Positions 29,202 through 38,714 of a stretch of DNA of 64,000 nucleotides are shown piece after piece. Location: NCBI RefSeq assembly GCF_001969855.1, contig NZ_MRBL01000023.1, forward strand, positions 55,403 to 119,402, given 5' to 3'. Position 1 is the stretch's first letter. Every line of letters starts with the position of its first letter. The notes under the pieces are model-generated. The model saw only the letters and a program-made list of their open reading frames with translations. It had not been told where the DNA came from and searched no databases. The position numbers and the translations under genes were made by a program. Source of the DNA: Bacillus haynesii. Lineage in GTDB: Bacteria > Bacillota > Bacilli > Bacillales > Bacillaceae.

Positions 29202-29591
29202 TTATTCAAGATCGGATTTAATGTTAGAAAGAACACCGTTTATAAACTTCGCCGACTTGTCATCACCAAATTGCTTTGCCAGTTCAATCGCTTCATTCAT
29301 AGAGACGTTGACAGGTATGTCATCTAAAAAGATCATTTCGTAGGCGGACAAACGCAAAATCGCGCGGTCGACATTCGCCAGCCTGTCAAGCTTCCAATTG
29401 ACGAGATGCTGTTTGATCATCTCATCGATTTTCTCTTTGTTCTCTAAGACCCCGTAAACAAGCTGCTCGAAAAAAGCGTCGCTCTCCTGCCCGTCCAAGG
29501 CATGCTGCATCGCTTCATTCGGTTCAATATCACTGACATCAATCTGGAATAGTGACTGCAAAGCCTTTTCTCTTGCTGTTCTTCTTTTCAT
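29202..29591 (-). CDS. nusB: NusB, transcription antitermination factor
   Basis: All-helical RNA-binding protein acting with NusE (S10) in rRNA antitermination. The arginine-rich MKRRTAREKALQSLFQ start and the DRLANVDRAILRLSAYEM core are typical. The start at 29591 gives 129 aa, the normal length; the frame extends 20 codons upstream without a good ribosome binding site. It is followed closely by folD. Confidence 0.92.
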   Translation of the reverse strand: MKRRTAREKALQSLFQIDVSDIEPNEAMQHALDGQESDAFFEQLVYGVLENKEKIDEMIKQHLVNWKLDRLANVDRAILRLSAYEMIFLDDIPVNVSMNEAIELAKQFGDDKSAKFINGVLSNIKSDLE

Positions 29592-29835
29592 TCTTTCTTT
29601 TTCTCCTTTAACCCTCTTTGCTGCTTGCCGTTTAAGCCACAAAGAGATCATATCATATTTTTAGTCTTTCCGCATGCAAAAATCGCGGTTTTATCGTCAA
29701 TAACCGAATAATAAGAAACAATCATTTATTATCATTCGTTTTTCGAACTTCTTAACAAACTTTCCGGTTTCTCTTATTTTTGATCGATAACGGCGGAAAG
29801 ATGCCTTTAAACGTTATTTTTTAAAACGGAACATG

Positions 29836-29872
29836 AAAAAACCAAAGGGCCGTCATTCCCCTTGGTTCTTCC
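29836..29872 (-). terminator. Terminator after yqhY
   Basis: ACCAAAGGG (29841-29849) pairs with CCCTTGGT (about 29858-29866), followed on the minus strand by TTTTTTC. Confidence 0.75.
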
Positions 29873-29883
29873 ACTTCACCGCA

Positions 29884-30303
29884 CTACATCTCTTGATCGA
29901 CTTCCACCTCGTGCGTTTTTGAATCGAATTGAATGCCAACGATGTGAATATTGATTTCATTAATCGAAAGAGCTGTCATATTGAGAAGCGTCTGGCGGAT
30001 ATTATCCTGAACGGCATTTGCAACTTTAGGAATCGAAACGCCAAACATCATCACGCAATAAACATCAATGATAATTCCGTCATCGGACAAATCAACTTTG
30101 ACGCCTTTGCCGTGATTCTTTTTTCCAAACCGTTCCACGACACCTGTCGCGAAATTGCCGCGCATTTCAGCTACGCCCTCAACTTCGGAAGCTGCGATTC
30201 CGGCAATGACTTCGATGACTTCCGGAGCGATCTCCACTTTTCCTAAATGATTGTCTTCATGGCTCATTTCCAATAAGCTGTTGTCGTCTTTCAATATGTT
30301 CAC
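29884..30303 (-). CDS. yqhY: YqhY, Asp23/DUF322 family protein
   Basis: A 139-aa Asp23-family protein with the core GKVEIAPEVIEVIAGIAASE and NFATGVVERFGKKNHGKGV. It lies 11 bases downstream of accC. In B. subtilis YqhY is tied to acetyl-CoA carboxylase activity and its loss causes suppressors in acc genes, which fits the conserved accB-accC-yqhY order. Its exact mechanism is not settled. Confidence 0.88.
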   Translation of the reverse strand: MNILKDDNSLLEMSHEDNHLGKVEIAPEVIEVIAGIAASEVEGVAEMRGNFATGVVERFGKKNHGKGVKVDLSDDGIIIDVYCVMMFGVSIPKVANAVQDNIRQTLLNMTALSINEINIHIVGIQFDSKTHEVEVDQEM

Positions 30304-30314
30304 CTCCGTTAAAA

Positions 30315-31667
30315 TTACGACCCCATTACATCATATATTTCTAAAAACTTCGTATTAAATTCTCCGCTTACGAATGTTTCGTGCTCAAGCAGCTTCAGAT
30401 GGAACGGTATCGTCGTATGAACGCCTTCGATGACGAATTCGCTCAACGCTCTTTTCATCCTTGAAACAGCTTCTTCCCTCGTCTTCCCGTAAGTGATGAC
30501 TTTTGCAATCATGCTGTCGTAATAAGGGGGAATCGAGTATCCCGGATAAGCCGCGGAGTCCACTCTGACGCCGAGCCCGCCCGGAGGCAGATACATCTCG
30601 ATTTTTCCCGGAGAAGGCATGAAGTTTTTCTCAGGGTTTTCCGCATTAATCCGGCATTCGATTGCCCAGCCGTTAAAGGTGACTTCATCTTGGGTGAGGG
30701 TTAATTTTTCGCCTGACGCCACTCTGATCTGCTCTTTAATCAGATCAACGCCCGTCACCATCTCTGTCACCGGATGCTCAACCTGAATGCGCGTGTTCAT
30801 TTCCATAAAATAGAACTTCTGCTCGCGGTAATCGTAGATAAATTCAACCGTTCCCGCGCCCGTGTACTTCACGGCTTCAGCCGCTTTTACGGCCGCCTGC
30901 CCCATCTGCTCCCTGATTCCCTCATCCAGAGCAGGTGAAGGGGTTTCTTCAAGCAGTTTTTGGAGCCTTCTTTGGATTGAGCAGTCGCGCTCACCCAAGT
31001 GAATCGTGTTTCCGTGTGTGTCTGCAAGCACTTGGATCTCGACGTGCCTGAAGTCTTCAATGTATTTTTCAATGTACACACCCGGGTTGCCGAAAGCGGT
31101 GGCAGCTTCCTGCTGGGTGATTTTAATGCCGTTGATCAGTTCTTCTTCCGTACGGGCGACCCTGATTCCTTTTCCGCCGCCCCCGGCAGTTGCCTTTATA
31201 ATGACAGGATACCCTATATCGCGTGCCAATGAAACCGCATCTTCAATATCTTCTATAATTCCTTTGGAGCCCGGTACGATCGGAACGCCGGCCTGCTGCA
31301 TTGTTTCCCTTGCAACATCCTTCGTTCCCATCTTAGAAATCGCGTCTGCTGTCGGACCTACGAAGGTTACGTTTACCTCTTCGCAAAGCTCGGCAAAATC
31401 GGCGTTTTCCGCCAGGAAGCCGTATCCCGGGTGAATCGCATCAGCACCGGTCATTTTAGCGACGCTGACGATGTTCGTTATATTCAAGTAGCTGTCTTTT
31501 GAAAGCTTAGGTCCGATGCAAAATGCTTCATCAGCCATCTGAACATGGAGCGCCTCTCTGTCGGCCTCGGAAAAGACGGCTACTGTTTCAATCCCCAGTT
31601 CTTTACAAGCTCTGATAATTCTGACAGCAATTTCTCCCCTGTTCGCAATTAATAGCTTTTTGATCAT
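30315..31667 (-). CDS. accC: AccC, biotin carboxylase subunit of acetyl-CoA carboxylase
   Basis: Carboxylates the biotin of AccB with ATP and bicarbonate, the first step of fatty acid synthesis. The glycine-rich ATP loop [14 protein letters not shown] lies near residue 159, and the metal/active-site segment [16 protein letters not shown] near 285. Length 450 aa is normal. It follows accB by 11 bases. Confidence 0.96.
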   Translation of the reverse strand: MIKKLLIANRGEIAVRIIRACKELGIETVAVFSEADREALHVQMADEAFCIGPKLSKDSYLNITNIVSVAKMTGADAIHPGYGFLAENADFAELCEEVNVTFVGPTADAISKMGTKDVARETMQQAGVPIVPGSKGIIEDIEDAVSLARDIGYPVIIKATAGGGGKGIRVARTEEELINGIKITQQEAATAFGNPGVYIEKYIEDFRHVEIQVLADTHGNTIHLGERDCSIQRRLQKLLEETPSPALDEGIREQMGQAAVKAAEAVKYTGAGTVEFIYDYREQKFYFMEMNTRIQVEHPVTEMVTGVDLIKEQIRVASGEKLTLTQDEVTFNGWAIECRINAENPEKNFMPSPGKIEMYLPPGGLGVRVDSAAYPGYSIPPYYDSMIAKVITYGKTREEAVSRMKRALSEFVIEGVHTTIPFHLKLLEHETFVSGEFNTKFLEIYDVMGS

Positions 31668-31678
31668 CTTATTGCTCC

Positions 31679-32158
31679 TTACTCTGCTTTTACTAAAAAT
31701 AAAGGTTGTCCGTATTCAACCAGCTGGCCGTTTTCAACTAATACTTCAACGATCTCGCCTTTCACTTCGGCTTCGATCTCATTGAAGAGCTTCATCGCTT
31801 CCACAATGCAGACGACAGAGGATTCTGATACCTTTGAACCGACTGTTACGTAAGGGTCGGCTTCAGGCGAAGAAGACTCATAAAACGTTCCGACCATCGG
31901 AGAGGTGATTTTGTGGAAGTTCCCGCCGTCTTTTGCCGCTTCTTCTGCCGCAGGCGCACCCTGAACTGGCGCTTGCTTTGCCGGAGCTTCCGGAGCCGGT
32001 GTTTGAACAGGAGCCGCAGCCACTTGCTGAATGGTTTGCACGGTTCCGCTTTGTTTTTTCAGTTCAACCTTCGATCCTTCGTTTTCGTATGTAAATTCAT
32101 TTATCGAAGATTCATCAATTAATTTTATCAACTGTCTGATTTCATCAATGTTTAACAT
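31679..32158 (-). CDS. accB: AccB, biotin carboxyl carrier protein
   Basis: Carries biotin between the carboxylase and transcarboxylase. The C-terminal biotinyl domain has [11 protein letters not shown] with Lys123 as the biotinylation site. A Pro/Ala/Gln-rich flexible linker (about residues 45-78) precedes it. Length 159 aa is normal. It is the first gene of accB-accC-yqhY. About 120 bases upstream separate it from spoIIIAH, which ends in its own terminator. Confidence 0.96.
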   Translation of the reverse strand: MLNIDEIRQLIKLIDESSINEFTYENEGSKVELKKQSGTVQTIQQVAAAPVQTPAPEAPAKQAPVQGAPAAEEAAKDGGNFHKITSPMVGTFYESSSPEADPYVTVGSKVSESSVVCIVEAMKLFNEIEAEVKGEIVEVLVENGQLVEYGQPLFLVKAE

Positions 32159-32297
32159 GCTATCGCACCCCTAATGAAAAAGATTTTACGCATTTATCAG
32201 TTAGTACTAAAAGTACATACTATGTTCATCTTACAGGAGAGGGATGCCGAATTCAACTACAATCATGAGCGCCCTGCCTCAACAGGGGCCTTAGGCA

Positions 32298-32326
32298 TAA
32301 AAAAATCCCGCTTTTTGCAAGCGGGT
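32298..32326 (-). terminator. Terminator after spoIIIAH
   Basis: CCCGCTT (32307-32313) and AAGCGGG (32319-32325) form a stem followed on the minus strand by ATTTTTTT. It ends the spoIIIA operon. Confidence 0.88.
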
Positions 32327-32331
32327 CATGT

Positions 32332-32970
32332 TTAATCTGCTGGCTCGAACGTCACAGCCACATCGTTTAAGTTTTTCACTTCTTTTGCGACGATGTCGAT
32401 GATATCGGTGGCAGCGGCTTTTGAGTGCTCTTTCGCCTTTACCGTAATATTGACTTTATCGCCGTCGGCGTTGACCAAGGCGTCTTTATAGCCTTTTGTT
32501 TTGATCAGGGTTTCAAGCGTCTTTTCCGTTCCTTCAGCTTCGCTGAGCTCTGTCATCTTGTCGTAAGCTTCGCTTTTTTCTTTTGCCGTCGCTTTATCGC
32601 TTCTGACGATTTCGGTTAATTCCTCTCTCTCCCTGCTGCGCTGATCGTCCATTTCCATGCGGTATGTTGTGAATAAATCTTCACCACCGGATGATTCTTC
32701 TGTGACAACCTCTCCGTTCTGCTCACTCGCAGACGTTTCTTTACCTTTTCCGTCTTTCCCTTCAGTTTTGTCTTTAGCAGGCGCGGTGTCTTCTTTGCCA
32801 TCCTTGGCAGGCTCCTCTTTCATCGGTTTTTCTTTTTCAGCGGCAACTTGTTCTTTGTCATCAACCGTGACGACATTTTCTCCTTCAGGCGACATAATGT
32901 AGTAGACACTCAGCACAACGACGAGACTTAACATGGTTAAAAGCCAAACCGTTTGTTTTTTCAGCATCAT
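32332..32970 (-). CDS. spoIIIAH: SpoIIIAH, mother-cell half of the SpoIIQ channel
   Basis: Anchored in the outer forespore membrane by one N-terminal segment (about residues 7-27), its YscJ/FliF-like C-terminal domain meets forespore SpoIIQ across the intermembrane space. A charged Glu/Lys-rich linker (about 35-95) precedes the folded region that ends NLNDVAVTFEPAD. Length 212 aa is near the family norm. Two consecutive ATG codons follow GGAGG; either may start. Confidence 0.95.
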   Translation of the reverse strand: MMLKKQTVWLLTMLSLVVVLSVYYIMSPEGENVVTVDDKEQVAAEKEKPMKEEPAKDGKEDTAPAKDKTEGKDGKGKETSASEQNGEVVTEESSGGEDLFTTYRMEMDDQRSREREELTEIVRSDKATAKEKSEAYDKMTELSEAEGTEKTLETLIKTKGYKDALVNADGDKVNITVKAKEHSKAAATDIIDIVAKEVKNLNDVAVTFEPAD

Positions 32971-33660
32971 TTATGAATCCTCCTTCATTTTTTTAGGGGC
33001 AACAGCGACGCGGTGGCTCGGAACATCAAGAACCCTTGTCACTGCTTCAATAATGGTCTTTTTTATTTGAACGTTGTCGACTCCCTGAGCGACAACGAGA
33101 ACACCCCTGATATCGGGCTTTTTCGTCTGAACGACGACAGGCGTCTCTTTATCTCCGTTTTTAATCATGACGATTTCTTCGTCTGAAGACATTTCAGACA
33201 CCGTCCGCTTGCCTCCCTGTTTATCTGTCTCATTCGTTGAAGTCTCCTGGGTTTTTCTGTTTTTCTCGAATATTTTCAATGAGGTTGCATCAACATTGAC
33301 GACGATTGACACGTCCTCAACGCCGATGATTGTTTCCAATATGTCTTTGAGCTGATTCTCATATTCCTGTTCGTAATCTTGGATCGAGTCCTTCGGCTTG
33401 TCATCTGAGGCGGGCTTAAACACTTCTTTTTCACCTTCACCGCTCTGTCCGGCGCTTTGAGCTTTTTGTGAAGCTGCCGGCTGATCTGCCGTTTGATCTT
33501 GAGAAGGTTCGGAAGAGAAGATCTGACTGACGAGCATGAAGGAAACGCCGAGAACAAAAAGCAGCAGAAAGTAGTGATATTTCGTCAGCTTTTTTCCGTC
33601 TTTCTCTTCTTTCGGCAGCAGGTGGCCGATCAGCTTTTCGATCCAGGTTCTTTTATTCAT
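32971..33660 (-). CDS. spoIIIAG: SpoIIIAG, ring-forming sporulation channel protein
   Basis: One transmembrane segment (about residues 27-47), a low-complexity linker and a ring-building motif domain. Cryo-EM work on the B. subtilis protein showed a large ring in the intermembrane space, and it belongs to the mother cell-to-forespore feeding channel. The 229-aa length agrees. The stop abuts spoIIIAH directly; the start overlaps spoIIIAF by 8 bases. Confidence 0.95.
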   Translation of the reverse strand: MNKRTWIEKLIGHLLPKEEKDGKKLTKYHYFLLLFVLGVSFMLVSQIFSSEPSQDQTADQPAASQKAQSAGQSGEGEKEVFKPASDDKPKDSIQDYEQEYENQLKDILETIIGVEDVSIVVNVDATSLKIFEKNRKTQETSTNETDKQGGKRTVSEMSSDEEIVMIKNGDKETPVVVQTKKPDIRGVLVVAQGVDNVQIKKTIIEAVTRVLDVPSHRVAVAPKKMKEDS

Positions 33661-34282
33661 TGCCGCTTCGTTCTCCCCCTTCGATATGAACTGTAATCTT
33701 GTCGGGGCTTATTTCCCATATGCCTGCTAGCTGTTCTCTGACTTCCCCCGTCTCTTTCTTTTCCCTTTCTCGCATTGACTGGTAGCGGCGATCGGTATTG
33801 ATCTCGACAGGAGCGACGGCTTGGACCGTTTTTTCCGATGCTGGTTGCAAGAATACCGAGACTTCCGCATACTTACTGAGATCTTTCTCTGTTTTCAGCT
33901 GGCTGTCAGAAGAGACCGCGACTCGGTCTATCTTGTATTTGTCACTTGTAAACCTGCCCTCTGCGTTTTTTTCCAATTGAACAGCCATCTGTTCTAAGAT
34001 ATATGCTTGTTGTGAGGCTTGTATTTCTTTTTTTTCTGAATTCAGCTGATTTTTTATTTCGTTTGACTGAACTTGTCCGTTTTTTGTAAGCTTCTCAAAA
34101 ATCACATCCGGATCTGTCCTGAATAAAGAGAAGATCGGGTTCAGTATCACAATGATCAAGAGCAGGCTGATCACCATTTTCGCGTATTTTTGCATGCTCG
34201 AATTCGGCAGAAGCATATCGATGACGATCGCCATCAGAATAAATAGAATAATATTTGTGAGCCACTCTGTCAGAAATTCCAT
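33653..34282 (-). CDS. spoIIIAF: SpoIIIAF, sporulation channel membrane protein
   Basis: 209 aa with two N-terminal transmembrane segments (about residues 7-27 and 34-52) and a C-terminal domain with ring-building-motif features in related work. It is part of the A-Q complex essential for sigma-G activity. It lies 10 bases after spoIIIAE. Confidence 0.94.
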   Translation of the reverse strand: MEFLTEWLTNIILFILMAIVIDMLLPNSSMQKYAKMVISLLLIIVILNPIFSLFRTDPDVIFEKLTKNGQVQSNEIKNQLNSEKKEIQASQQAYILEQMAVQLEKNAEGRFTSDKYKIDRVAVSSDSQLKTEKDLSKYAEVSVFLQPASEKTVQAVAPVEINTDRRYQSMREREKKETGEVREQLAGIWEISPDKITVHIEGGERSGNE

Positions 34283-34292
34283 CTCATCCCCC

Positions 34293-35498
34293 CTACTTCA
34301 TCATCATCGTCAGATTCCCCGCTGTAATGATCACGGTTAAGCTTAAGAAAAACATCAGCGAAACGATGGCCATGGCAGCGAAAATGTAGATGACGCTTTT
34401 ACTGATGACATCCAGGCAGCTGATAACCGGACCGCCTCCGAGAGGCTGGAGAACCGCTGCGGCAATTTTGTATATGAGCGCGAGAGAGAGGATTTTGATC
34501 GCGGGAAAAGCTGCGATGCAAATTAAGATCGCCACACCGAGTATCCCGACGGTGTTTTTCAACAGGAGAGACGCGCTGATCACCGTGTCCGTCGCTTCGG
34601 TAAACATGCGGCCCAACACGGGGATGAAGTTTCCGGTGATGAATTTTGCCGTCCGCAAAGTAATGCCGTCCGTCACTGCGGCTGAGGCGCCCTGAACCGA
34701 GATAACACCAAGGAATACGGTTAAAAATGCAGCCAGCGTGCCGATCGCCGCATTTCTGAGGAGCTGGGCCAGCTGTGTGACTTTATATTGGTCCGTCATC
34801 GTGCTGACAATGCTTAAAATCGCTGATAAAAATAAAAGCGGCAGCACGATATATTGGATAAATAAGCCGCTCGTGTTCATGAGAAAGAGAATGACCGGAT
34901 GAAAGAATGCGGCTGAGGCGGCTCCCCCTGAAGTCGCCATCAGCGCCAGAAGCAGAGGTACGAGCGACAGGATAAAGCTTGTCATCGTCTGGATCGCTTC
35001 ATTCGCATATGTGACAGCAACCCGAAAGCTGTTGAGCGCAAGAATGATCAGCACCATGTAGACAATTGCATACGCCACTTTGCTGACGGTGCTTTGCTGA
35101 AATGCGTTTTGCAAAAGCTGAAGCAGCACACAGAAGATGGTCAACAGGATCAGCGTCCCGAGCAGTTTCCCGTTAGCCAGCACTTCATGGAACAAGTAGG
35201 AAAACAGCGCTTTGCCCCATTCCTCAGGCGAAAAGTGCTTTTCACCTTTGACAAATTCAAGCAGGCTTCCTTTTTGACTTTCGGGAAGGTGTCCCCCATA
35301 CTCTGTCAAAATGTTGTTCCAGAACTCCCCGACCCGGTCAAGCTCCAAATCTTCAGCCTGCTCTCTTGCCATTGCTTCAGCCGATTCTTCTGCGGCGGTT
35401 TCCCCAGCCGGCTCCGCTTCTTTTGGCGAAGCTTGTACATCACGCGCTCCAAAGCATACGATTCCGATGATCAAGAGCCAGAACAGAAAACGCTTCAC
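34293..35498 (-). CDS. spoIIIAE: SpoIIIAE, polytopic sporulation channel protein
   Basis: 401 aa with a cleavable-looking N-terminal signal (MKRFLFWLLIIGIVCFGA), an acidic Glu/Ala-rich stretch and about eight hydrophobic segments thereafter. It resembles export-apparatus components and is part of the SpoIIIA-SpoIIQ channel. Gene order is that of the eight-gene spoIIIA operon. Confidence 0.95.
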   Translation of the reverse strand: MKRFLFWLLIIGIVCFGARDVQASPKEAEPAGETAAEESAEAMAREQAEDLELDRVGEFWNNILTEYGGHLPESQKGSLLEFVKGEKHFSPEEWGKALFSYLFHEVLANGKLLGTLILLTIFCVLLQLLQNAFQQSTVSKVAYAIVYMVLIILALNSFRVAVTYANEAIQTMTSFILSLVPLLLALMATSGGAASAAFFHPVILFLMNTSGLFIQYIVLPLLFLSAILSIVSTMTDQYKVTQLAQLLRNAAIGTLAAFLTVFLGVISVQGASAAVTDGITLRTAKFITGNFIPVLGRMFTEATDTVISASLLLKNTVGILGVAILICIAAFPAIKILSLALIYKIAAAVLQPLGGGPVISCLDVISKSVIYIFAAMAIVSLMFFLSLTVIITAGNLTMMMK

Positions 35499-35519
35499 TC
35501 AGAAAATCCTCCTTTCTGA

Positions 35520-35915
35520 CTAAGACATGGAAGGGATGAGTTCGATGATCGTTTCGATAATCACGGTTAAAATAGGAACGGCCATGACTAAGATGAGGAT
35601 TTTGCCTGCCAATTCGATCTTCGAAGCAATCGCACCCTGTCCGGCATCCTTTGTCAGCTGGGCGCCAAACTCCGCAATATAAGCAATCCCGATAATCTTC
35701 AAAATCGTTTCGACATACATCATGTTGATGTTGGCATTGGCAGCTATTTTTTCAATCATCCGAATGATTTCGTAGACCTGATCTACTAGGAATAGAAAAA
35801 TTGTGCAGCCGGCAAAAACGATAATCATAAAAGCAAACGTCGGTTTTTGCTCTTTCACAATCAAGCTGAGGAAGGTGGCGATCATTCCCAATCCTACGAT
35901 TTGAACGATTTCAAT
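35520..35915 (-). CDS. spoIIIAD: SpoIIIAD, with apparent ATT start codon
   Basis: Small membrane protein of the SpoIIIA channel with about four hydrophobic segments. The conserved N-terminal residues IEIVQIVGLG are encoded upstream of the first ordinary start (TTG at 35891). Between them and an in-frame TAG there is no ATG, GTG or TTG. An ATT at 35913-35915 lies seven bases after GGGGGG, which is ideal spacing, and gives 131 aa against 133 in B. subtilis. A conventional call at 35891 would give 123 aa and remove part of the first membrane helix. ATT initiation is inferred. Confidence 0.85.
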   Translation of the reverse strand: MEIVQIVGLGMIATFLSLIVKEQKPTFAFMIIVFAGCTIFLFLVDQVYEIIRMIEKIAANANINMMYVETILKIIGIAYIAEFGAQLTKDAGQGAIASKIELAGKILILVMAVPILTVIIETIIELIPSMS

Positions 35916-35927
35916 GAGTAAGCCCCC

Positions 35928-36134
35928 CTATCCTTGAAATAGAAAGACAGCTTTTATCTTTTGGAATAGATCATCGACAACAGTAGCCACCATGAACAAA
36001 ATATAAATGAATCCTAAAAGCGTGACCCATTGGGCATATTCCTTCTTCCCCATTTGATCCAGTATGGTGTGAAGAAAAGCGACGACGATCCCGACGCCGG
36101 CAATTTGAAAAATAATATTTACGTCTACTCCCAT
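35928..36134 (-). CDS. spoIIIAC: SpoIIIAC, small sporulation channel protein
   Basis: A 68-aa protein with two hydrophobic segments (about residues 5-25 and 36-55), matching SpoIIIAC in length and in VDVNIIFQIAGVGIVVAFLH. It lies 12 bases before the proposed ATT start of spoIIIAD. Confidence 0.93.
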   Translation of the reverse strand: MGVDVNIIFQIAGVGIVVAFLHTILDQMGKKEYAQWVTLLGFIYILFMVATVVDDLFQKIKAVFLFQG

Positions 36135-36155
36135 TTGTGTATGCTCCCCTCTTCA

Positions 36156-36671
36156 TTACATCAATAGAAGAATCAGCAGCAGTCCCGACAAAAACCCAAG
36201 GCTCTTCACCATTTTTTCATTTTTCGCCTGGGCGAGATTTGCTTCAGCTTCCTCTGTCTCTAAATGGGTTAACGCCAGTTTGATATGTTTTTGCTGAGAA
36301 ATCAGATCATGACGGCCAAGCGTTTCGCCGAATTGCCGTAAAATCTCGTATTCTTTCTTTTTGAGAGCCGTTTCAGGCCATACTTTCTCCAGGCTGTCTT
36401 CCCATGCCGTCCCTGCTGAAGCGCTGCCTTTTTCCAGCTGTTCTGCAAATGTCTGAAACAAAGAGGCTACCGGCTCGGAAAGCTGGTGTGCGATCTGTTT
36501 TGATGCCTGAAGGAGCGGCGTGTGCCCGTACATGATTTCAGCCTCCAAAGACTGCAAAGCGGCCAACAGCTGGCGGATTTGCTTCGGTCTTTCCCTGAAA
36601 GGCTTCGCCATTTCAAACCCTGTCCATGTGGCTGCTGCCAAAATAAGCACGGCACCTAAAAGCTTCAGCAT
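36156..36671 (-). CDS. spoIIIAB: SpoIIIAB, sporulation channel protein
   Basis: 171 aa with hydrophobic segments at both ends (residues 3-20 and 153-170) and a helical cytoplasmic middle. It resembles the GspF-like adaptor fold and is thought to link the SpoIIIAA ATPase to the channel. It overlaps spoIIIAA by 7 bases. Confidence 0.94.
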   Translation of the reverse strand: MLKLLGAVLILAAATWTGFEMAKPFRERPKQIRQLLAALQSLEAEIMYGHTPLLQASKQIAHQLSEPVASLFQTFAEQLEKGSASAGTAWEDSLEKVWPETALKKKEYEILRQFGETLGRHDLISQQKHIKLALTHLETEEAEANLAQAKNEKMVKSLGFLSGLLLILLLM

Positions 36672-37594
36672 GATAACATCCTCTTCGCCGCACCGAGCGG
36701 CTCTCCGTTCCCGTTTAAAATGCGGCTCAGGCTGCCGGGACCGTTCTTTCTGGAAAGTTCCACGATTCTCTCAAAAACCCGGTGCTCCTGAAGCATTTTC
36801 AATGATGGACGCCTGGAGAGATCGGCATATGTGTAGCCGTGAGCCGAAACGATGACAGACACCCCTGCATGGACCGCTTCCAAGAGTGCTTCTGCGTCTT
36901 CCATTCTCCCGATTTCATCGGCGATCATCACCTCCGGACTCATCGATCTGATCATCATCATCAGGCCTTCCGCTTTTGGACAGGCGTCAAGGATGTCTGC
37001 CCGGTCGCCGAGCCGATATTGCGGGATGCCGTTTACACACCCTGCGATTTCAGACCTTTCGTCAACAATTCCCACCTTTTTGGCAGGCACGTTGCCGCTT
37101 CCTGAGCTGATCAGCCTAGCGAGGTCTCTGAGCAGGGTTGTTTTTCCGGTTTGCGGCGGACCGATAATCAGCGTGTTCAGCCACGAGTTTTGAAATAAAT
37201 GGGGGACATACGGTTTGGAAATGCCGATTTTTTCTTTGGCAATCCGGATATTAAATGATGATATTTCCCTGATTCCTTTGACAGCCCCGTTTTCGACGAC
37301 AACCCGGCCGGCAAGCCCCACGCGGTGTCCGCCTCTGATCGTGACATATCCTTTTTTCAATTCCTCTTCCAGTGTATACATGCTGTAATTTCCCAGCCTG
37401 TTTAAAAGAAGCGCCGAGTCTTCAGGCGTCGCCGCATAAGGAAGAAAGCGCGGCTTTCCTTTGTTCACCAGTTCCAGCGGACGACTTGTCCGAATCCGAA
37501 TTTCTTCTATCTGATCGATTTCATGGTCGCCAAGACCGCTGAGCGCGCGTTTGATCGTATCGGGGAGAATCTCTGTGATGTGATGCAAAAACAC
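36665..37594 (-). CDS. spoIIIAA: SpoIIIAA, secretion-type ATPase of the sporulation channel
   Basis: Cytoplasmic ATPase of the mother cell, related to type II/IV secretion ATPases. Walker A GPPQTGKT is at residues 145-152 and the Walker B-like VMIADEIGRMEDAEAL near 220. Length 309 aa is near the B. subtilis 307. It is the first gene of the operon and is preceded by a sigma-E promoter. Confidence 0.95.
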   Translation of the reverse strand: MFLHHITEILPDTIKRALSGLGDHEIDQIEEIRIRTSRPLELVNKGKPRFLPYAATPEDSALLLNRLGNYSMYTLEEELKKGYVTIRGGHRVGLAGRVVVENGAVKGIREISSFNIRIAKEKIGISKPYVPHLFQNSWLNTLIIGPPQTGKTTLLRDLARLISSGSGNVPAKKVGIVDERSEIAGCVNGIPQYRLGDRADILDACPKAEGLMMMIRSMSPEVMIADEIGRMEDAEALLEAVHAGVSVIVSAHGYTYADLSRRPSLKMLQEHRVFERIVELSRKNGPGSLSRILNGNGEPLGAAKRMLSC

Positions 37595-37624
37595 TCCCTC
37601 CTCTTTTTGCTTGTCTTCTATAAA

Positions 37625-37652
37625 AATGTATGATCAAAGGAAGACATTATGA
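37625..37652 (-). promoter_or_regulatory. Sigma-E promoter of the spoIIIA operon
   Basis: The minus strand has -35 TCATAAT (37646-37652) and -10 CATACATT (37625-37632) separated by 13 bases, close to the sigma-E consensus. It lies about 30 bases before spoIIIAA. Mother-cell control of this operon is established in B. subtilis. Confidence 0.75.
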
Positions 37653-37679
37653 CAAGTCGGTCTCTCTTATCATGTGTCA

Positions 37680-37961
37680 CTATTTATAGATCCCTGCGAT
37701 GATCAAAACCACTCCCATAAAGATCAAAATCAGCTTTGCGTAAGAAAGCTGCCCTGCAATCTGATAGATGCCGATTGTCATTGTAATAATAAAGATGAGC
37801 GGCCCGACCATGGCCAGCACGCTGTTGACCGCCACGGCTTTTCTGACGTCGTTTGTCAAAAGCATCACGACAGCAGCCGTCAGTTCGATCAAAGATGATA
37901 CCACCCTTAACGCCGCCATTGTCAAAACCGTCGGATTAACTTGTCCAAAGAAAAGCTTCAT
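37680..37961 (-). CDS. yqhV: YqhV, DUF2619 membrane protein
   Basis: A 93-aa protein with three hydrophobic segments and few charged residues. It lies upstream of spoIIIAA as in B. subtilis, where it is reported as a sporulation-associated gene; that role is not visible in the sequence. The gap to the spoIIIAA promoter is only about 30 bases. Confidence 0.82.
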   Translation of the reverse strand: MKLFFGQVNPTVLTMAALRVVSSLIELTAAVVMLLTNDVRKAVAVNSVLAMVGPLIFIITMTIGIYQIAGQLSYAKLILIFMGVVLIIAGIYK

Positions 37962-38073
37962 GATCTTAAACCTCCAGTAACACTTCCTCTTTTTTTACAA
38001 TCTATGCTCTCCCTTGAAAAAGTAGTCTTCCGATTTTTCTATTTGGCATGTGAGAGGTAAAAGATTCAGACAG

Positions 38074-38112
38074 CAAAAAAAAAAGAGCCGGCTTCAGTGA
38101 AGCCGGCTCTTT
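38074..38112 (-). terminator. Terminator after efp
   Basis: AGAGCCGGCTTCA (38084-38096) and TGAAGCCGGCTCT (38098-38110) form a long GC-rich hairpin followed on the minus strand by about ten T. Confidence 0.92.
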
Positions 38113-38125
38113 CCCGCTGTTACCT

Positions 38126-38683
38126 TTATGCTCTTGATACGTAAGATCCGTCAGAAGTATTGACAACAAGCGTATCTCCTTCGTTTACGAAGAACGGCAC
38201 GTTGACAACAAGGCCTGTTTCTGTTTTTGCTGGTTTTGTTCCGCCTGAGGCTGTGTCGCCTTTGATGCCCGGTTCTGTTTCAACAACTTTCAGTTCGACC
38301 GTATTCGGAAGTTCGATTCCGATCGTCTCTGTCTGATACATCATGATGTGGACAGACATATTTTCAAGCAGGAATTTGAGCTCGTATTCGATTTGCTTCT
38401 CGTTCAGCTCAAGCTGCTCGTAAGATGTCGTATCCATAAAAACGTGCTGGTCGCCGTTGGCATACAAGTACTGCATCGTTTTTGTTTCAATTTGGGCGCG
38501 CGCCACTTTTTCACCTGCGCGGAATGTTTTTTCCTGAATCGCACCTGTGCGAAGATTTCTCAGTTTGGAACGGACAAATGCCGCACCTTTTCCCGGCTTA
38601 ACGTGCTGGAAGTCAACAACGCGCCAGATGCCTCCGTCTACTTCAATCGTTAAACCTGTGCGAAAATCGTTTACTGAAATCAT
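38126..38683 (-). CDS. efp: Efp, elongation factor P
   Basis: Rescues ribosomes stalled on polyproline. Three beta-barrel domains over 185 aa. The tip loop [10 protein letters not shown] holds Lys32, the residue modified with 5-aminopentanol in B. subtilis. The C-terminal signature around [18 protein letters not shown] is intact. It follows papA by about 30 bases. Confidence 0.96.
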   Translation of the reverse strand: MISVNDFRTGLTIEVDGGIWRVVDFQHVKPGKGAAFVRSKLRNLRTGAIQEKTFRAGEKVARAQIETKTMQYLYANGDQHVFMDTTSYEQLELNEKQIEYELKFLLENMSVHIMMYQTETIGIELPNTVELKVVETEPGIKGDTASGGTKPAKTETGLVVNVPFFVNEGDTLVVNTSDGSYVSRA

Positions 38684-38714
38684 GATTATCCTCCTATTGC
38701 TCCAATCAAACGGA

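Noticed and set aside
32195..32225. FapR-like site upstream of accB (TTAGTACTAAAAGTAC)
   Set aside because: Only the first half resembles a FapR operator and accBC is not an established FapR target in B. subtilis.
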